DNA of 64,000 nucleotides from Vibrio navarrensis (GCF_015767675.1 NZ_CP065217.1:1116001-1180000), one strand, 5' to 3'. Numbered from the stretch's first letter, positions 20,419-30,437 are shown. Notes: generated from the sequence alone by a model not told the origin. Numbers and translations: made by a program.

Positions 20419-23043
20419 ATGGGTAAATCTCTCGTTATAGTGGAGTCGCCAGCCAAGGCTAAAACGATCAATAAGTATCTTGGGAAAGACTTTGTCGTGA
20501 AGTCCAGTGTCGGTCACGTGCGTGATCTACCAACTGCAGGACAAAGTACGGGTGAAAAAGCGGCTGCCATTTCAACCAAAGGCATGAGCGCAGAAGAGAA
20601 AGCTCGTATTAAGCAAGAGAAAGATCGTAAATCGTTGATCAAAAAGATGGGGATTGACCCATATCACGATTGGGAAGCGAATTATCAGATCCTTCCAGGC
20701 AAAGAAAAAGTGGTGAGCGAACTACAGAAGCTCGCGAAAGATGCTGACTTTGTCTATCTCGCAACCGATTTGGACCGCGAAGGGGAAGCTATTGCGTGGC
20801 ATCTTCGTGAGATCATCGGTGGTGATGAAGCGCGTTACAAACGAGTGGTGTTTAACGAGATTACCAAGAATGCGATTCAGCAGGCGTTCCAGCGACCTGG
20901 TGAGTTGAATATGGATGGCGTAAATGCCCAGCAAGCTCGACGTTTTATGGACCGAGTGGTGGGCTTTATGGTTTCGCCATTACTGTGGAAAAAAGTCGCT
21001 CGAGGCTTATCCGCTGGCCGAGTTCAATCGGTAGCGGTGAAATTGCTGGTAGAACGTGAACGTGAAATCAAAGCGTTTGTCCCCGAAGAGTTCTGGGATC
21101 TGCATGCGAATACCATGACCGCAGATTCGACCGCGTTCAAGCTGTTGGTGGCGCAAAAAGCTGGCGATACTTTCCGTCCTGTGAACGAAGCGGAAACACA
21201 AGCTGCGATGGCCGTTTTGCAAAAAGCCCAATTGGAAGTTTGCAAGCGTGAAGATCGTCCAACAAGGAGCAAGCCATCCGCACCTTTCATCACCTCCACC
21301 TTGCAGCAAGCAGCGAGCACGCGCTTAGGTTACGGGGTAAAGAAGACCATGATGCTCGCGCAGCGTTTGTACGAAGCGGGCTACATTACCTACATGCGTA
21401 CCGACTCGACCAACCTAAGTAGTGAAGCCGTTGAGGCCGTGCGCGGTTACATCGTATCTCAGTTTGGTGAACGTTATTTGCCAGCCAATCCGCTGGTTTA
21501 CGGTAGCAAGCAAGGGGCTCAAGAGGCGCACGAAGCGATACGCCCATCCGATGTTCAGATTAAATCTGATGATTTAGAAGGGGTTGATAGTGATGCGCAT
21601 AAACTCTATTCGTTGATCTGGAACCAATTTGTCGCCTGCCAAATGACAGAAGCGGAGTACGATTCTACTACCGTGAGTGTCAAAGCGGCAGAATACACGT
21701 TGAAAGCCAAAGGGCGCATTCTCAAATTTGATGGTTGGACACGCGTACAAAGACCGTTGGGTAAGAATGAAGACACAATTTTACCCGCGGTTCAAGTGGG
21801 TGAAAAACTGACGCTCGAATCTCTTGATCCGAAACAACACTTCACTAAGCCACCTGCGCGGTTTACCGAAGCGGCGCTAGTGAAAGAACTTGAGAAGAGA
21901 GGCATTGGCCGTCCATCAACCTATGCATCGATCATTTCAACGATTCAAGATCGCGGCTACGTCAAAGTGGATCAACGTCGTTTCTATGCAGAGAAAATGG
22001 GTGAAATTGTCACCGATCGCTTGGATGAAAGCTTCAACGATTTGATGAACTATGATTTCACCGCTCGTATGGAAGAAAAGCTTGACCAAATTGCCGAAGG
22101 TGATGTGCAGTGGAAAGCGGTGCTTGATCACTTCTTCTCTGATTTCACCCAAGATCTTGAGAAAGCAGAGCAAGAAGAAGATGAAGGCGGTATGAAGCTG
22201 AACCATATCGTGATGACCGATATTCAGTGTCCGACCTGTTCGCGCCCCATGGGGATACGTACCGCTTCAACAGGTGTCTTTTTAGGCTGCTCAGGCTATG
22301 CACTTCCGCCAAAAGAGCGTTGCAAAACGACCATAAATCTCGGTGATGAAGACGGCATTATCAACGTTCTTGAAGAGGATGTGGAAACTGCTGCACTGCG
22401 CGCGAAGAAACGTTGCCCGATTTGTGAGACGGCAATGGACGCGTATCTGATTGATGATAAGCGTAAAATGCACGTATGTGGTAACAACCCTAACTGCGAA
22501 GGCTACCTCGTTGAATACGGTGAGTTCAAAGTAAAAGGGTATGATGGCCCAGTGGTTGAGTGCGATAAATGTGGGTCTGATATGGTGCTGAAAAATGGCC
22601 GTTTCGGGAAATACATGGATTGCACCAGTGAAAGTTGCAAAAATACGCGTAAGATCCTGAAAAATGGTGAAGTCGCACCACCGAAAGAAGAGCCAGTACA
22701 TTTCCCTGAGTTACCTTGTAGTACCTCAGATGCTTACTTTGTGCTGCGTGATGGTGCGTCGGGTCTGTTCATGGCGGCGAGCAATTTCCCTAAATCTCGT
22801 GAGACGAGAGCCCCATTGGTTTCTGAATTAGCGCGTTTTGTTGAGCGCTTACCCGAGAAATATCAATACTTGGCGACGGCACCGACGCATGATCCCGATG
22901 GCTTAGAAGCGGTAGTGCGTTTTAGTCGTAAAAGCAAAGAAAATTACGTTCGAACGGAAGTGGACGGTAAACCGACCGGATGGACTGCGCTCTACGAAAA
23001 CGGGAAATGGGATATTTCCGATAAGCGTAAAAAAACTAAGTAA
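20419..23043 (+). CDS. topA: DNA topoisomerase I
   Basis: Type IA topoisomerase relaxing negative supercoils. The start at 20419 ([22 protein letters not shown]) gives 874 aa, the Vibrio length. The TOPRIM acid cluster is [17 protein letters not shown] and the active-site Tyr is in [14 protein letters not shown]. Three C-terminal zinc ribbons are visible: CPTCSRP with GCSGY, CPICETA with CGNNPNC, and CDKCGSD with DCTSESC. They are followed by two further zinc-less repeats that bind single-stranded DNA and RNA polymerase. Terminator at 23071. Confidence 0.97.
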   Translation: MGKSLVIVESPAKAKTINKYLGKDFVVKSSVGHVRDLPTAGQSTGEKAAAISTKGMSAEEKARIKQEKDRKSLIKKMGIDPYHDWEANYQILPGKEKVVSELQKLAKDADFVYLATDLDREGEAIAWHLREIIGGDEARYKRVVFNEITKNAIQQAFQRPGELNMDGVNAQQARRFMDRVVGFMVSPLLWKKVARGLSAGRVQSVAVKLLVEREREIKAFVPEEFWDLHANTMTADSTAFKLLVAQKAGDTFRPVNEAETQAAMAVLQKAQLEVCKREDRPTRSKPSAPFITSTLQQAASTRLGYGVKKTMMLAQRLYEAGYITYMRTDSTNLSSEAVEAVRGYIVSQFGERYLPANPLVYGSKQGAQEAHEAIRPSDVQIKSDDLEGVDSDAHKLYSLIWNQFVACQMTEAEYDSTTVSVKAAEYTLKAKGRILKFDGWTRVQRPLGKNEDTILPAVQVGEKLTLESLDPKQHFTKPPARFTEAALVKELEKRGIGRPSTYASIISTIQDRGYVKVDQRRFYAEKMGEIVTDRLDESFNDLMNYDFTARMEEKLDQIAEGDVQWKAVLDHFFSDFTQDLEKAEQEEDEGGMKLNHIVMTDIQCPTCSRPMGIRTASTGVFLGCSGYALPPKERCKTTINLGDEDGIINVLEEDVETAALRAKKRCPICETAMDAYLIDDKRKMHVCGNNPNCEGYLVEYGEFKVKGYDGPVVECDKCGSDMVLKNGRFGKYMDCTSESCKNTRKILKNGEVAPPKEEPVHFPELPCSTSDAYFVLRDGASGLFMAASNFPKSRETRAPLVSELARFVERLPEKYQYLATAPTHDPDGLEAVVRFSRKSKENYVRTEVDGKPTGWTALYENGKWDISDKRKKTK

Positions 23044-23070
23044 GTCGATCGTCGGTTGAATGAGAAAATT

Positions 23071-23097
23071 AAAGAGCAGCATTGCTGCTCTTTTTCG
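23071..23097 (+). terminator. Rho-independent terminator of topA
   Basis: A 10-bp stem AAAGAGCAGC / GCTGCTCTTT with a 3-nt loop and trailing TT, 27 bp after the topA stop. Confidence 0.9.
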
Positions 23098-23550
23098 TTT
23101 CAACTCTGTTTCCTGCTCACAACGTGCACAACATCCTGTGTGTCTTGTTGTGCTAGCCATTCTCTGCTTGCTCGCTGTCATTTCTTTTTAACACCGATTT
23201 CTTATCTTGTTCATCATCGAGTAAACCGCTAGGTGTCGGTAATCTGTAAGTCAATTGTTCCATTTGTGTAACTAAACACTCGTTTGAGTGTGACTTAGCT
23301 AACGTCTTCCCAACGAAACGGTTGTACTGTACACACAATACCGCTTTTGAAATTGTATTTTACCGGCAATCAGATACCTTATACAAAAGCATGAAATAGG
23401 TATGTAACCCTTGAGCTTATTGATAAGAATGAATGATAAAGCTCAGGAAAAATAAATTTAAAACAAATAATTACGCTCAGTTACTCCCCCCATAGACTAT
23501 TTAAGTAACTGGGCCATCTTTCCAGACTATAACGAAATGGAGAACAACGA
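23098..23550. other. glgC upstream region with two hairpins
   Basis: About 450 bp without a convincing gene. An 8-bp stem GCACAACA / TGTTGTGC (23126-23133 with 23146-23153) lies near the topA end. Closer to glgC are two inverted repeats: 23408-23420 with 23436-23447 (imperfect, about 11 bp) and CAGTTACT / AGTAACTG (23478-23485 with 23504-23511). The last is 40 bp before the glgC ATG. A 61-codon leftward frame at 23153-23338 lacks a ribosome binding site and I do not call it. Confidence 0.5.
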
Positions 23551-24768
23551 ATGGCTGGTGTTTTGGGAATGATTCTTGCTGGCGGTGAAGGCTCAAGATT
23601 ACGTCCGTTGACGGAATCGAGAAGTAAGCCTTCCGTCCCTTTTGGCGGTAGCTATCGTCTTATCGATTTTGCGTTAAACAACTTCGTTAACGCCGATCTG
23701 ATGCGTATCTACGTACTGACTCAATTTAAATCACAATCTCTTTTCCATCATTTGAAGAAAGGGTGGAATATCAACGGTATTACGGATCGTTTTATCGACC
23801 CGATCCCTGCACAAATGCGGACAGGGAAACGTTGGTACGAAGGAACGGCAGACGCGATCTACCAGAACTTACGTTTTATGGAGCTTTCTGAGCCTGATCA
23901 AGTGTGTATCTTTGGTTCAGATCACATCTACAAAATGGACATCAAGCAGATGCTTGATTACCACAAAGAGAAAAAAGCTTCGTTAACGGTTTCGGCATTA
24001 CGCATGCCTCTTTCTGAAGCGTCACAATTCGGAGTCATCGAAGTGGATGCCGACGGTCGTATGGTTGGATTCCAAGAAAAACCACAGAACCCGAAATCAA
24101 TACCTGGTGATCCTGATCATGCATTGGTTTCAATGGGGAACTATGTGTTTGAAGCAAAAGTGCTGTTCTCTGAACTGATTGAAGATGCCGATGATGAAGA
24201 GTCATCGCACGATTTTGGTAAAGACATTATTCCGAAAATGTTCCCACGTGGTGATGTATTCGTCTATGACTTTAGCTTAAACCGTATTCCTGGTGAAAAA
24301 GAACAAGTGTACTGGCGAGATGTAGGCACTATTGACTCTTACTGGCAAGCGCATATGGATCTTTTGAAACATGACGCGCCGTTTTCTTTGTATAACCGTA
24401 AATGGCCGATGCACACCTATCACCCGCCACTTCCACCAGCGACGTTTACCGACTCTGCTAATGGCCGTGTGCAGATCATTGATAGTCTAGTCAGCAATGG
24501 TAGCTATGTGCGCGGTTCGAGAATTGAAAAATCTGTATTAGGTTTTCGCAGCAACATCGCTTCAGCATGTGACATTAGTGAATGTATCCTGTTAGGTGAT
24601 GTGAAAATCGGCGAAGGTTGCGTACTACGCCGCGTTATCATGGATAAAGAGGTTGACGTAGCGCCTGGTACGCAGATTGGGGTGAATCTGCAAGAAGATA
24701 AGAAACACTTCCACGTGTCGGAAGAGGGTATTGTGGTGATTCCAAAAGGAGCTCGTGTTGGCTACTAG
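23551..24768 (+). CDS. glgC: Glucose-1-phosphate adenylyltransferase
   Basis: Makes ADP-glucose for glycogen synthesis, the rate-controlling allosteric step. 405 aa. The nucleotidyltransferase start is LGMILAGGEGSRLRPLTESR, then KPSVPFGGSYRLIDFALNN, and the C-terminal part is a left-handed beta helix. GGAG lies 8 bp before the ATG. It overlaps glgA by 14 bp, so the two are translationally coupled. It lacks glgB, glgX and glgP as neighbours. Confidence 0.96.
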   Translation: MAGVLGMILAGGEGSRLRPLTESRSKPSVPFGGSYRLIDFALNNFVNADLMRIYVLTQFKSQSLFHHLKKGWNINGITDRFIDPIPAQMRTGKRWYEGTADAIYQNLRFMELSEPDQVCIFGSDHIYKMDIKQMLDYHKEKKASLTVSALRMPLSEASQFGVIEVDADGRMVGFQEKPQNPKSIPGDPDHALVSMGNYVFEAKVLFSELIEDADDEESSHDFGKDIIPKMFPRGDVFVYDFSLNRIPGEKEQVYWRDVGTIDSYWQAHMDLLKHDAPFSLYNRKWPMHTYHPPLPPATFTDSANGRVQIIDSLVSNGSYVRGSRIEKSVLGFRSNIASACDISECILLGDVKIGEGCVLRRVIMDKEVDVAPGTQIGVNLQEDKKHFHVSEEGIVVIPKGARVGY

Positions 24769-26221
24769 CAACTTGTCTGTTTTGTTTGTTGCTTCCGAGG
24801 CCGAAGGGTTGATCAAGAGCGGTGGCTTGGCGGATGTCGCCAAGGCACTGCCAGAAACCTTGGTTGAACTTGAGCAAGACGCGAGGCTGGTTATTCCTGC
24901 CTATACAGCGATAAATGGTCTTTCTGACGATGAAGTCGTGTTGGAGAGTCAGTTGGATTTCTGGCCCCATACCTCTTATCAAGTTAAGATGCGTATGTTA
25001 GGTGATCTCCCCGTCTATCTGATTGCGTGTGCAGCGTATTTTGATCGACCAGCCATGTATGCGGAAAACAATCAGTCTTATGCAGATAATGGCGAGCGCT
25101 TTGCCTTTTTCAGTGCTGCCTGTTTGGACATGTTGCCTAAGATCGGTTTTCGTCCACACATAGTGCACGCCAATGACTGGCATACTGGCTTAGTCCCGTT
25201 TCTGCTCAAATATCGTTACGCCAACAACGAGTTTTTCGCCGAAACACGCAGCGTCTTGTCTATCCATAACGCCGTGTTTAAAGGTGTTTTTAGTTATCAA
25301 GAACTTCAGTGCTTACCTGAGTTCCATAGCCGATATGTCCCTGAAGTGGCGGTAAGTGCGACTCACATCACGATGCTCAAAGCGGGAGTGATGACCGCAG
25401 ATAAGATCAATGCGGTCAGCCCTACCTATGCAGAAGAGCTTAAAACCGAACTGGGTAGCCATGGCATGGCTTGGGAGTTTCAATATCGCGCAGCAGATTT
25501 GGTGGGTATCCTCAATGGCTGTGACTATTCGGCTTGGAATCCTCAGACAGACGCCTTTCTGCCGACGCGCTATGAAGCGACCTTGCACAGCATGGAGCAA
25601 GGCAAACGCGACTGTAAAGCGGCACTGCAACAACAAGTTGGGCTTCCCGTCAAAGATGTGGCGATGTTTGGCATGGTGTGTCGGTTGACGCATCAAAAAG
25701 GGGTGCACTATCTGCTGCCGATCCTGAGTGAGTTTTTAAAGCATGAAGCTCAATTAGTGATTGTCGGTACTGGTGATCCACTACTGGCGATGGAACTCAG
25801 AGATGTAGCTGCGCGTTTTGCTGATAAGCTTGTCTTTGTTGAAGCATACGATAACCAGCTTGCGCACTTGGTTGAAGCGGCTGCAGATTTCTTTCTAATG
25901 CCTTCTGAGTTTGAACCATGTGGTTTAAATCAGATCTACAGCATGGCGTATGGCACCTTACCAATCGTTCGTGGTGTGGGGGGGTTGAAAGACAGTGTGA
26001 ATGATTACGACGCAAATCCTGCTGATGCAACCGGAATTGTTTTCCAAGATCCAACCCCTCAAGCTCTGTTGATCAGTATGCAGCGCGCGTTGCTTCTCTA
26101 TGCGCAAAATCTAGCGGAAGTCCGCCGAGTACAAGTGCAAGCGATGCAGCAAGACTTTTGCTGGAGCAAAGCTGCTCAGCAATATTTAAATCTGTACAAA
26201 GCGGCGCTCAGGATTGGTTAA
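24755..26221 (+). CDS. glgA: Glycogen synthase (ADP-glucose)
   Basis: GT5 glycosyltransferase extending alpha-1,4-glucan from ADP-glucose. 488 aa. The ADP-glucose-binding motif is LIKSGGLADVAKALP (the KxGGL motif), and EFEPCGLNQIYSMAYGTLP is the C-terminal catalytic block. The start is a GTG at 24755 inside glgC; a TTG at 24758 is better spaced (6 nt) from AAGGAG (24746-24751) and could be the true start, changing only one residue. Own terminator at 26241. Confidence 0.95.
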   Translation: MLATSNLSVLFVASEAEGLIKSGGLADVAKALPETLVELEQDARLVIPAYTAINGLSDDEVVLESQLDFWPHTSYQVKMRMLGDLPVYLIACAAYFDRPAMYAENNQSYADNGERFAFFSAACLDMLPKIGFRPHIVHANDWHTGLVPFLLKYRYANNEFFAETRSVLSIHNAVFKGVFSYQELQCLPEFHSRYVPEVAVSATHITMLKAGVMTADKINAVSPTYAEELKTELGSHGMAWEFQYRAADLVGILNGCDYSAWNPQTDAFLPTRYEATLHSMEQGKRDCKAALQQQVGLPVKDVAMFGMVCRLTHQKGVHYLLPILSEFLKHEAQLVIVGTGDPLLAMELRDVAARFADKLVFVEAYDNQLAHLVEAAADFFLMPSEFEPCGLNQIYSMAYGTLPIVRGVGGLKDSVNDYDANPADATGIVFQDPTPQALLISMQRALLLYAQNLAEVRRVQVQAMQQDFCWSKAAQQYLNLYKAALRIG

Positions 26222-26240
26222 CAAAGCGAAAAATTGAGTC

Positions 26241-26275
26241 AAAGGCACGGTTTTACGTGCCTTTTGCTTTTTTTA
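26241..26275 (+). terminator. Rho-independent terminator of glgCA
   Basis: A 9-bp stem AAAGGCACG / CGTGCCTTT with a 6-nt loop, followed by TGCTTTTTTTATT, 20 bp after the glgA stop. Confidence 0.92.
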
Positions 26276-26358
26276 TTCCAGCGCAAATCGCTATTGAGTC
26301 TTTTTATGGTAGGATTTCAGCCCTATATTTAGCTAAGAGTGAATGAGCGGTATAATCC

Positions 26359-27159
26359 ATGCCTCAAACGTTACTGTTTCATAAAACCTATTTACATCCA
26401 ACCAGTCAGGAGTGGGTGGTTTTTGTCCATGGCGCTGGAGGCAGCTCCTCAATATGGTTTAAACAGATCAAAGCGTATAAGCAACATTTCAATCTGCTAT
26501 TGGTGGACTTAAGGGGACACGGAAAATCGAATCAGTTGTTTAAAGAGCTGATGAGCAGCCGCTACACGTTTAAAGCGGTGACGCACGATATTCTTCAGGT
26601 GCTAGATCATCTTAAAATCCACTCAGCCCATTTTGTCGGTATGTCTCTTGGCACCATTATTGTTAGAAATCTTGCGGAGATGGCAAGTGAACGCGTGAAA
26701 TCGATGGTACTTGGTGGCGCTATTACTCGCTTAGATGCCCGCTCGCAGTTTTTGGTATCACTTGGCAATGTGGGTAAGCACATTCTCCCTTACATGTGGC
26801 TATATAAACTGTTCGCCTATATCGTCATGCCGCAAAAGAACCAGCAAGAATCCCGACACCTATTTATCCGTGAAGCAAAGAAATTGTGTCAAAAGGAGTT
26901 CAAGCGTTGGTTTATTCTGGCGGCGGAAGTTAACCCTCTGATGCGCTACTTCAAAGAAAGAGAACTGCCAATTCCAACGCTCTATTTGATGGGTGATAAA
27001 GATTACATGTTTATCAAACCAGTAAAAGAGATGGTTGCGGTTCATAAACAGAGTGAACTGTTGGAGATCCGAGATTGTGGGCATGTTTGCAACGTTGAAC
27101 GCCCAGAAGAGTTTAATCGCTATTCAATCAATTTTATTCGCAGACAAATTCAAATTTAA
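26359..27159 (+). CDS. Alpha/beta hydrolase
   Basis: 266-aa alpha/beta-hydrolase fold protein. The oxyanion-hole motif is VFVHGAGGSSSIW. The nucleophile elbow is VGMSLGT with Ser near residue 96. The acid is probably the Asp in YLMGDKDYMF, and the catalytic His is in DCGHVCNVERPEEF. No signal peptide. Substrate unknown; the closest general types are esterase or lactonase-like hydrolases. It stands alone, convergent with the DUF2007 gene 7 bp away. Confidence 0.85.
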   Translation: MPQTLLFHKTYLHPTSQEWVVFVHGAGGSSSIWFKQIKAYKQHFNLLLVDLRGHGKSNQLFKELMSSRYTFKAVTHDILQVLDHLKIHSAHFVGMSLGTIIVRNLAEMASERVKSMVLGGAITRLDARSQFLVSLGNVGKHILPYMWLYKLFAYIVMPQKNQQESRHLFIREAKKLCQKEFKRWFILAAEVNPLMRYFKERELPIPTLYLMGDKDYMFIKPVKEMVAVHKQSELLEIRDCGHVCNVERPEEFNRYSINFIRRQIQI

Positions 27160-27166
27160 TCTATGT

Positions 27167-27481
27167 TTAACTGCTGGTGTCATGTTCGCCACAACACCAG
27201 CAGAGAGCAAATTGGCCCTCATTTTCCTCACCGCAGTTTGAACAGTACCAATGAGTAGCAACGCAGGGCTTCTGCAAGTACTCACTCACGATTTTCAGTG
27301 CTGCCTGGTATTGCTGAGGCTCATGTAGCCAAATATAGGGGTCACTCTCGCTGGTCGCGGGTAGCTCGCCTTTCAAGCCGAATAGCCCCTCTCCGTGTAC
27401 TTCACACCTGATATTCTCATTTCGCAACAGTTGACAGACGATATGCGCCTCGACAGGGGAATTGGCAGTAAATACACGCAT
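27167..27481 (-). CDS. DUF2007 domain protein with zinc ribbon
   Basis: 104 aa. The N-terminal part MRVFTANSPVEAHIVCQLL is the DUF2007 (putative signal-transducing) fold, and the C-terminal tail carries two Cys pairs, WYCSNCGEENEGQFALCWCC, a zinc ribbon. Function unknown. Its ATG lies 3 bp beyond the stop of the leftward VTT-family gene, so the two are co-transcribed. Confidence 0.8.
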   Translation of the reverse strand: MRVFTANSPVEAHIVCQLLRNENIRCEVHGEGLFGLKGELPATSESDPYIWLHEPQQYQAALKIVSEYLQKPCVATHWYCSNCGEENEGQFALCWCCGEHDTSS

Positions 27482-27484
27482 GAC

Positions 27485-28174
27485 TTACCGTTCACTCTGT
27501 ACAGTAGACTGAGGGCGATATTTGTTCATCAACCATTTCACTACGATAGGAAAAAGCCCGAGTAATAGAAACGACAGCAAAACGGCAGGCGAAACGATCC
27601 CAGAGAGTGAATCGATCTCGGCGATTTGTGTCCCCGCGTTGAGATAGACAACGGTGCCGGGTAGCATGCCAACTTGACTGGTTAAGTAAAAGCGACTGGC
27701 TGTCATTTTACTTAGCCCCATCAGAAGGTTAATCAGAAAAAAAGGAAACACAGGGATAAGTCGAAGTGATAGAAGATAGAAAGATCCATCTCGCCCAACA
27801 CCTTGATTAATGGCTTGTAACTTGTCAGCAAATTTCTTTTGCACCCACTCTCTGAGCAAATATCGACTGCTTAAAAAAGCTAATGTAGCGCCTACCGTGC
27901 TCGCGAAAGAGACGAGCAGTAAACTAAACCAAAACCCGAACAAGGCAGCACCGAGTAAGGTAACGACAGTGGCGCCGGGGATGGAGAAAGCAGTCAGAGC
28001 GACGTATAGGACAAAGTAACTGATTGCGGCCGTTAGCCAGTGTTGGCTGATATAGTCGCTAAGGAGCTGCTGTTGAGCTTTGGCATTTTCTAAAGTGAGG
28101 TAGGGAGCAAAATGGTAGACCAAAATAGCCATCACACTGACTAAAATAAGGCCAAAAAGCATTTTTCTATTCAT
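27485..28174 (-). CDS. VTT/TVP38 (DedA-superfamily) membrane protein
   Basis: 229-aa inner-membrane protein with five to six TM helices. The VTT core AFSIPGATVVTLLGAALFG and the GRDGSFYLLSLRLIPVFPFF segment match the TVP38/TMEM64 family, which has been linked to lipid scrambling and membrane homeostasis. First gene of a two-gene leftward operon with the DUF2007 protein. Substrate is not evident. Confidence 0.88.
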   Translation of the reverse strand: MNRKMLFGLILVSVMAILVYHFAPYLTLENAKAQQQLLSDYISQHWLTAAISYFVLYVALTAFSIPGATVVTLLGAALFGFWFSLLLVSFASTVGATLAFLSSRYLLREWVQKKFADKLQAINQGVGRDGSFYLLSLRLIPVFPFFLINLLMGLSKMTASRFYLTSQVGMLPGTVVYLNAGTQIAEIDSLSGIVSPAVLLSFLLLGLFPIVVKWLMNKYRPQSTVQSER

Positions 28175-28281
28175 CGCATTTTTCCAAGTTTAATTCTCTA
28201 ATCTAAGACAGGGAAAAGCACAAAAAAATTTCAGGCAAGGCGAAAAAAACTAAGCAGAGTAAAGAGGAAGCGGAGTAAAGA

Positions 28282-28309
28282 AAAGCCACTTCGTTGCAGA
28301 GGTGGCTTT
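28282..28309 (-). terminator. Hairpin downstream of tfoY
   Basis: An 8-bp stem (AAAGCCAC / GTGGCTTT) with a 12-nt loop, 18 bp beyond the tfoY stop on the leftward strand, continuing into TTCTTTACTCC. A plausible but not strong terminator. Confidence 0.5.
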
Positions 28310-28326
28310 CAGAAACTTACTCAAGC

Positions 28327-28920
28327 TTAAGAGGAAAGCTTATTAACTAACTCATCTCGGCGTTTTTGAGGGATGACGCTCCAGTGAGTTCCATTGATAG
28401 CGCCTTCTAACGCCCACAACAGCTCAAGGCTAACACTTCCACTGTGCGTGTTTTTGATCGCTTCATAAGCCCCAACAGAACCGTGCATTTCCAACTGCTC
28501 AACCGTTTCAATACCTGCTTTTTTCAGCATGCGCTCAGTCGCCAGCCTTAGATTTGGCAAATCTTTCAGACGATCGGGTTTGGCAACGGCTTGAAGCTCT
28601 TTCTCTTTTCGGGCGCTGTCCAAAGCTTGTCTTGCGACGCTCATCAGTGCAGTCTTGTTATCCCAAAGGGAATCGGTTACCGCGTAGTATTTGGTAACAA
28701 CAGGGAAGCCACGTTTTTTGTAAACATAAGGCTTAAGGCCCTGTTTTTCGAACAATGAGGTTGTGTTTTGATCCGCGCGAATATGAAGCTGATCTTTGAC
28801 GACCAATGCAAACATGGTCTCATCTGCAAAAAGGCCGAATCCGCCAAACATAGAGCGAGATTTTATCGCACCAAGTTGCTCAAAAAGCTTCATTGAATCT
28901 TTGAGTATCGGTTTATCCAT
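28327..28920 (-). CDS. tfoY: TfoX/Sxy family regulator TfoY
   Basis: 197-aa DNA-uptake-type regulator. The N-terminal TfoX domain has the [20 protein letters not shown] signature and the C-terminal TfoX domain has [20 protein letters not shown] assign TfoY rather than TfoX because the c-di-GMP-I riboswitch in the leader at 29037-29129 is the hallmark of V. cholerae tfoY (VC1722). TfoY promotes a defensive programme of type VI secretion and motility at low c-di-GMP. The leader between riboswitch and ATG is about 116 nt and includes a 14-bp palindrome GTAATTATAATTAC (28937-28950). Confidence 0.93.
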   Translation of the reverse strand: MDKPILKDSMKLFEQLGAIKSRSMFGGFGLFADETMFALVVKDQLHIRADQNTTSLFEKQGLKPYVYKKRGFPVVTKYYAVTDSLWDNKTALMSVARQALDSARKEKELQAVAKPDRLKDLPNLRLATERMLKKAGIETVEQLEMHGSVGAYEAIKNTHSGSVSLELLWALEGAINGTHWSVIPQKRRDELVNKLSS

Positions 28921-29036
28921 GATGTGTTATCTCGGTGTAATTATAATTACGCCACCCATAAATCAGGTCCGAGAGATTAGCAAACCAATGCATACAAGAT
29001 GTCATTAGAGAGTCAACTCAATGTAATGCATTTTTG

Positions 29037-29129
29037 CCATCGGGAACCCCGCTACCTACCAAACAACATTTGGTTTAGGCCGGAGGCTTTGCGTCCCACC
29101 TTTTCAGATGGTTTGCCCTGTGCGTGACA
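29037..29129 (-). ncRNA. Cyclic-di-GMP-I (GEMM-I, Vc2-type) riboswitch
   Basis: Read leftward the RNA begins TGTCACGCACAGGGCAAACC, then the P1b stem and loop, GGGACGCAAAGCCTCCGGCC (tetraloop-receptor and ligand pocket), and closes with GGTAGGTAGCGGGGTTCCCG ATGG. It matches the known Vc2 aptamer almost base for base apart from loop changes. It sits upstream of tfoY as in V. cholerae, where binding of c-di-GMP lowers TfoY production. No expression-platform terminator is obvious between it and the ATG, so control may be at translation or in RNA processing. Confidence 0.97.
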
Positions 29130-29159
29130 GCTAAAGGATACGATTTCTATTGGACTAAC

Positions 29160-29186
29160 ATCACATTTTAGAATTAAAAGTGTGAT
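29160..29186. repeat. Imperfect inverted repeat upstream of the riboswitch
   Basis: ATCACA...TGTGAT arms extend into TTTTA/TAAAA, forming about 11-12 pairs with one wobble around a short AT centre. It lies 31 bp upstream of the riboswitch, in the expected tfoY promoter zone. Arm orientation is opposite to a CRP site (TGTGA...TCACA). Confidence 0.5.
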
Positions 29187-29279
29187 CTTGGTTCAGGTAA
29201 TAGTTTGCGGAAAATGAGCCAAAACTCGTGTACGAAAATATCTTGTTATTTGTCACAATAATGATTTTGTTTTGACACA

Positions 29280-29311
29280 AAAAAATAGACGCCGAATAGC
29301 GTCTATTTTTT
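29280..29311 (-). terminator. Rho-independent terminator of purR
   Basis: A 13-bp perfect stem AAAAAATAGACGC / GCGTCTATTTTTT with a 6-nt loop. It lies 8 bp beyond the purR stop at 29319, with T-runs in both directions. Confidence 0.92.
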
Positions 29312-29318
29312 AACAATG

Positions 29319-30323
29319 TCAGTTCAGTTTTTTAACTGTGTCGCGAATAACGATTTCTGGATGCATCTCAAAAATGCGTTTATCGTGCTCTTTGTCTTTA
29401 ATGCGCTCAAGTAGAATTTCAAATGCATTTTTACCGACACGACGTTTTGGTTGGTGAATGGTGGTAAGCGGCGGAGAGAAGTACTCGGCCAGTTCAATAT
29501 TGTCGTAACCGATCACCGACATGTCTTCAGGAATACGGATACCGAGCTGTTGCAAACGGCTCATTAGGCCAAGTGCCATGGTGTCGTTAAAGCAGAAAAT
29601 GGCCGTTGGACGATCGTCCCAAGAGGCGATCTTATCAGCGACCAATACGGCTGTATCACATTCAAAGTTACCTTCTAAGATCCAATCTTGATTGACCGCT
29701 AGGTTTGCCTCTGCCATTGCGCGTTTAAAACCAAGAATTCGCTCCTGACACGCGGCTTTTTCGAAATGACCGCTCAGGCAGGCAATTTTGCTGTGACCGT
29801 TATCAATCAGATATTTGGTTGCGAGATAGCCACCTTCTTCTGAGTTGTCGATGATCTTGTCGGCTTGCGAGCTAATCGGGCCCCAGTCCATGATTACTTT
29901 TGGAATATCGGCGTGTCTATCGAGCATTTCACGCAGCTCTTCGGTCAAATCTGAACACATCACCAAGATACCGTCGACGCGTTTTTCAGCCAGCATGCGG
30001 ATATAGTCGCGCTGCTTTTCATAGATGCCACCAGTGTTACATAGAATCAAGGTATAGCCTTGGCGGTAGCAGTAGCTTTCTACGCCGTCAATCACTTCAG
30101 AGAAAAAGAGATTGGTTGACTGAGTAACGAGCATGCCAATAGTACGAGTCGTATTGCATTTCAAGCTGCGTGCGACGGCGCTAGGCGCGTAATTGAGTTC
30201 ATCCACCGCCTTCATCACTTTTTCTTGCGTTGTTTCTGCAACAAAGCGGGTTTTATTGATCACGTGTGAAACTGTCGTGGTTGATACGCCGGCTAAACGT
30301 GCGACATCTTTAATTGTGGCCAT
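29319..30323 (-). CDS. purR: HTH-type transcriptional repressor PurR
   Basis: LacI-family repressor of purine synthesis genes, using hypoxanthine or guanine as corepressor. The start at 30323 ([22 protein letters not shown]) gives 334 aa with AGGA 8 bp upstream. The headpiece hinge region [22 protein letters not shown] is typical of PurR. An in-frame upstream extension (to 30419, 32 extra codons) is open but lacks a ribosome binding site. Terminator at 29280. Confidence 0.94.
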   Translation of the reverse strand: MATIKDVARLAGVSTTTVSHVINKTRFVAETTQEKVMKAVDELNYAPSAVARSLKCNTTRTIGMLVTQSTNLFFSEVIDGVESYCYRQGYTLILCNTGGIYEKQRDYIRMLAEKRVDGILVMCSDLTEELREMLDRHADIPKVIMDWGPISSQADKIIDNSEEGGYLATKYLIDNGHSKIACLSGHFEKAACQERILGFKRAMAEANLAVNQDWILEGNFECDTAVLVADKIASWDDRPTAIFCFNDTMALGLMSRLQQLGIRIPEDMSVIGYDNIELAEYFSPPLTTIHQPKRRVGKNAFEILLERIKDKEHDKRIFEMHPEIVIRDTVKKLN

Positions 30324-30437
30324 AATTTTGTCCTGTCCAAGGTTACCGCGGGGAACATTGAGCCGGGTAACGCTCTTGCTACCTTTCTTCGAATCGGTCT
30401 TGAACATGGAGAGACCCAAGAAAAGCAGCAGCTTAGC

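Noticed and set aside
23153..23338. 61-codon leftward open frame upstream of glgC
   Set aside because: No ribosome binding site, no recognisable family, and the frame starts in a region with promoter-like base composition.
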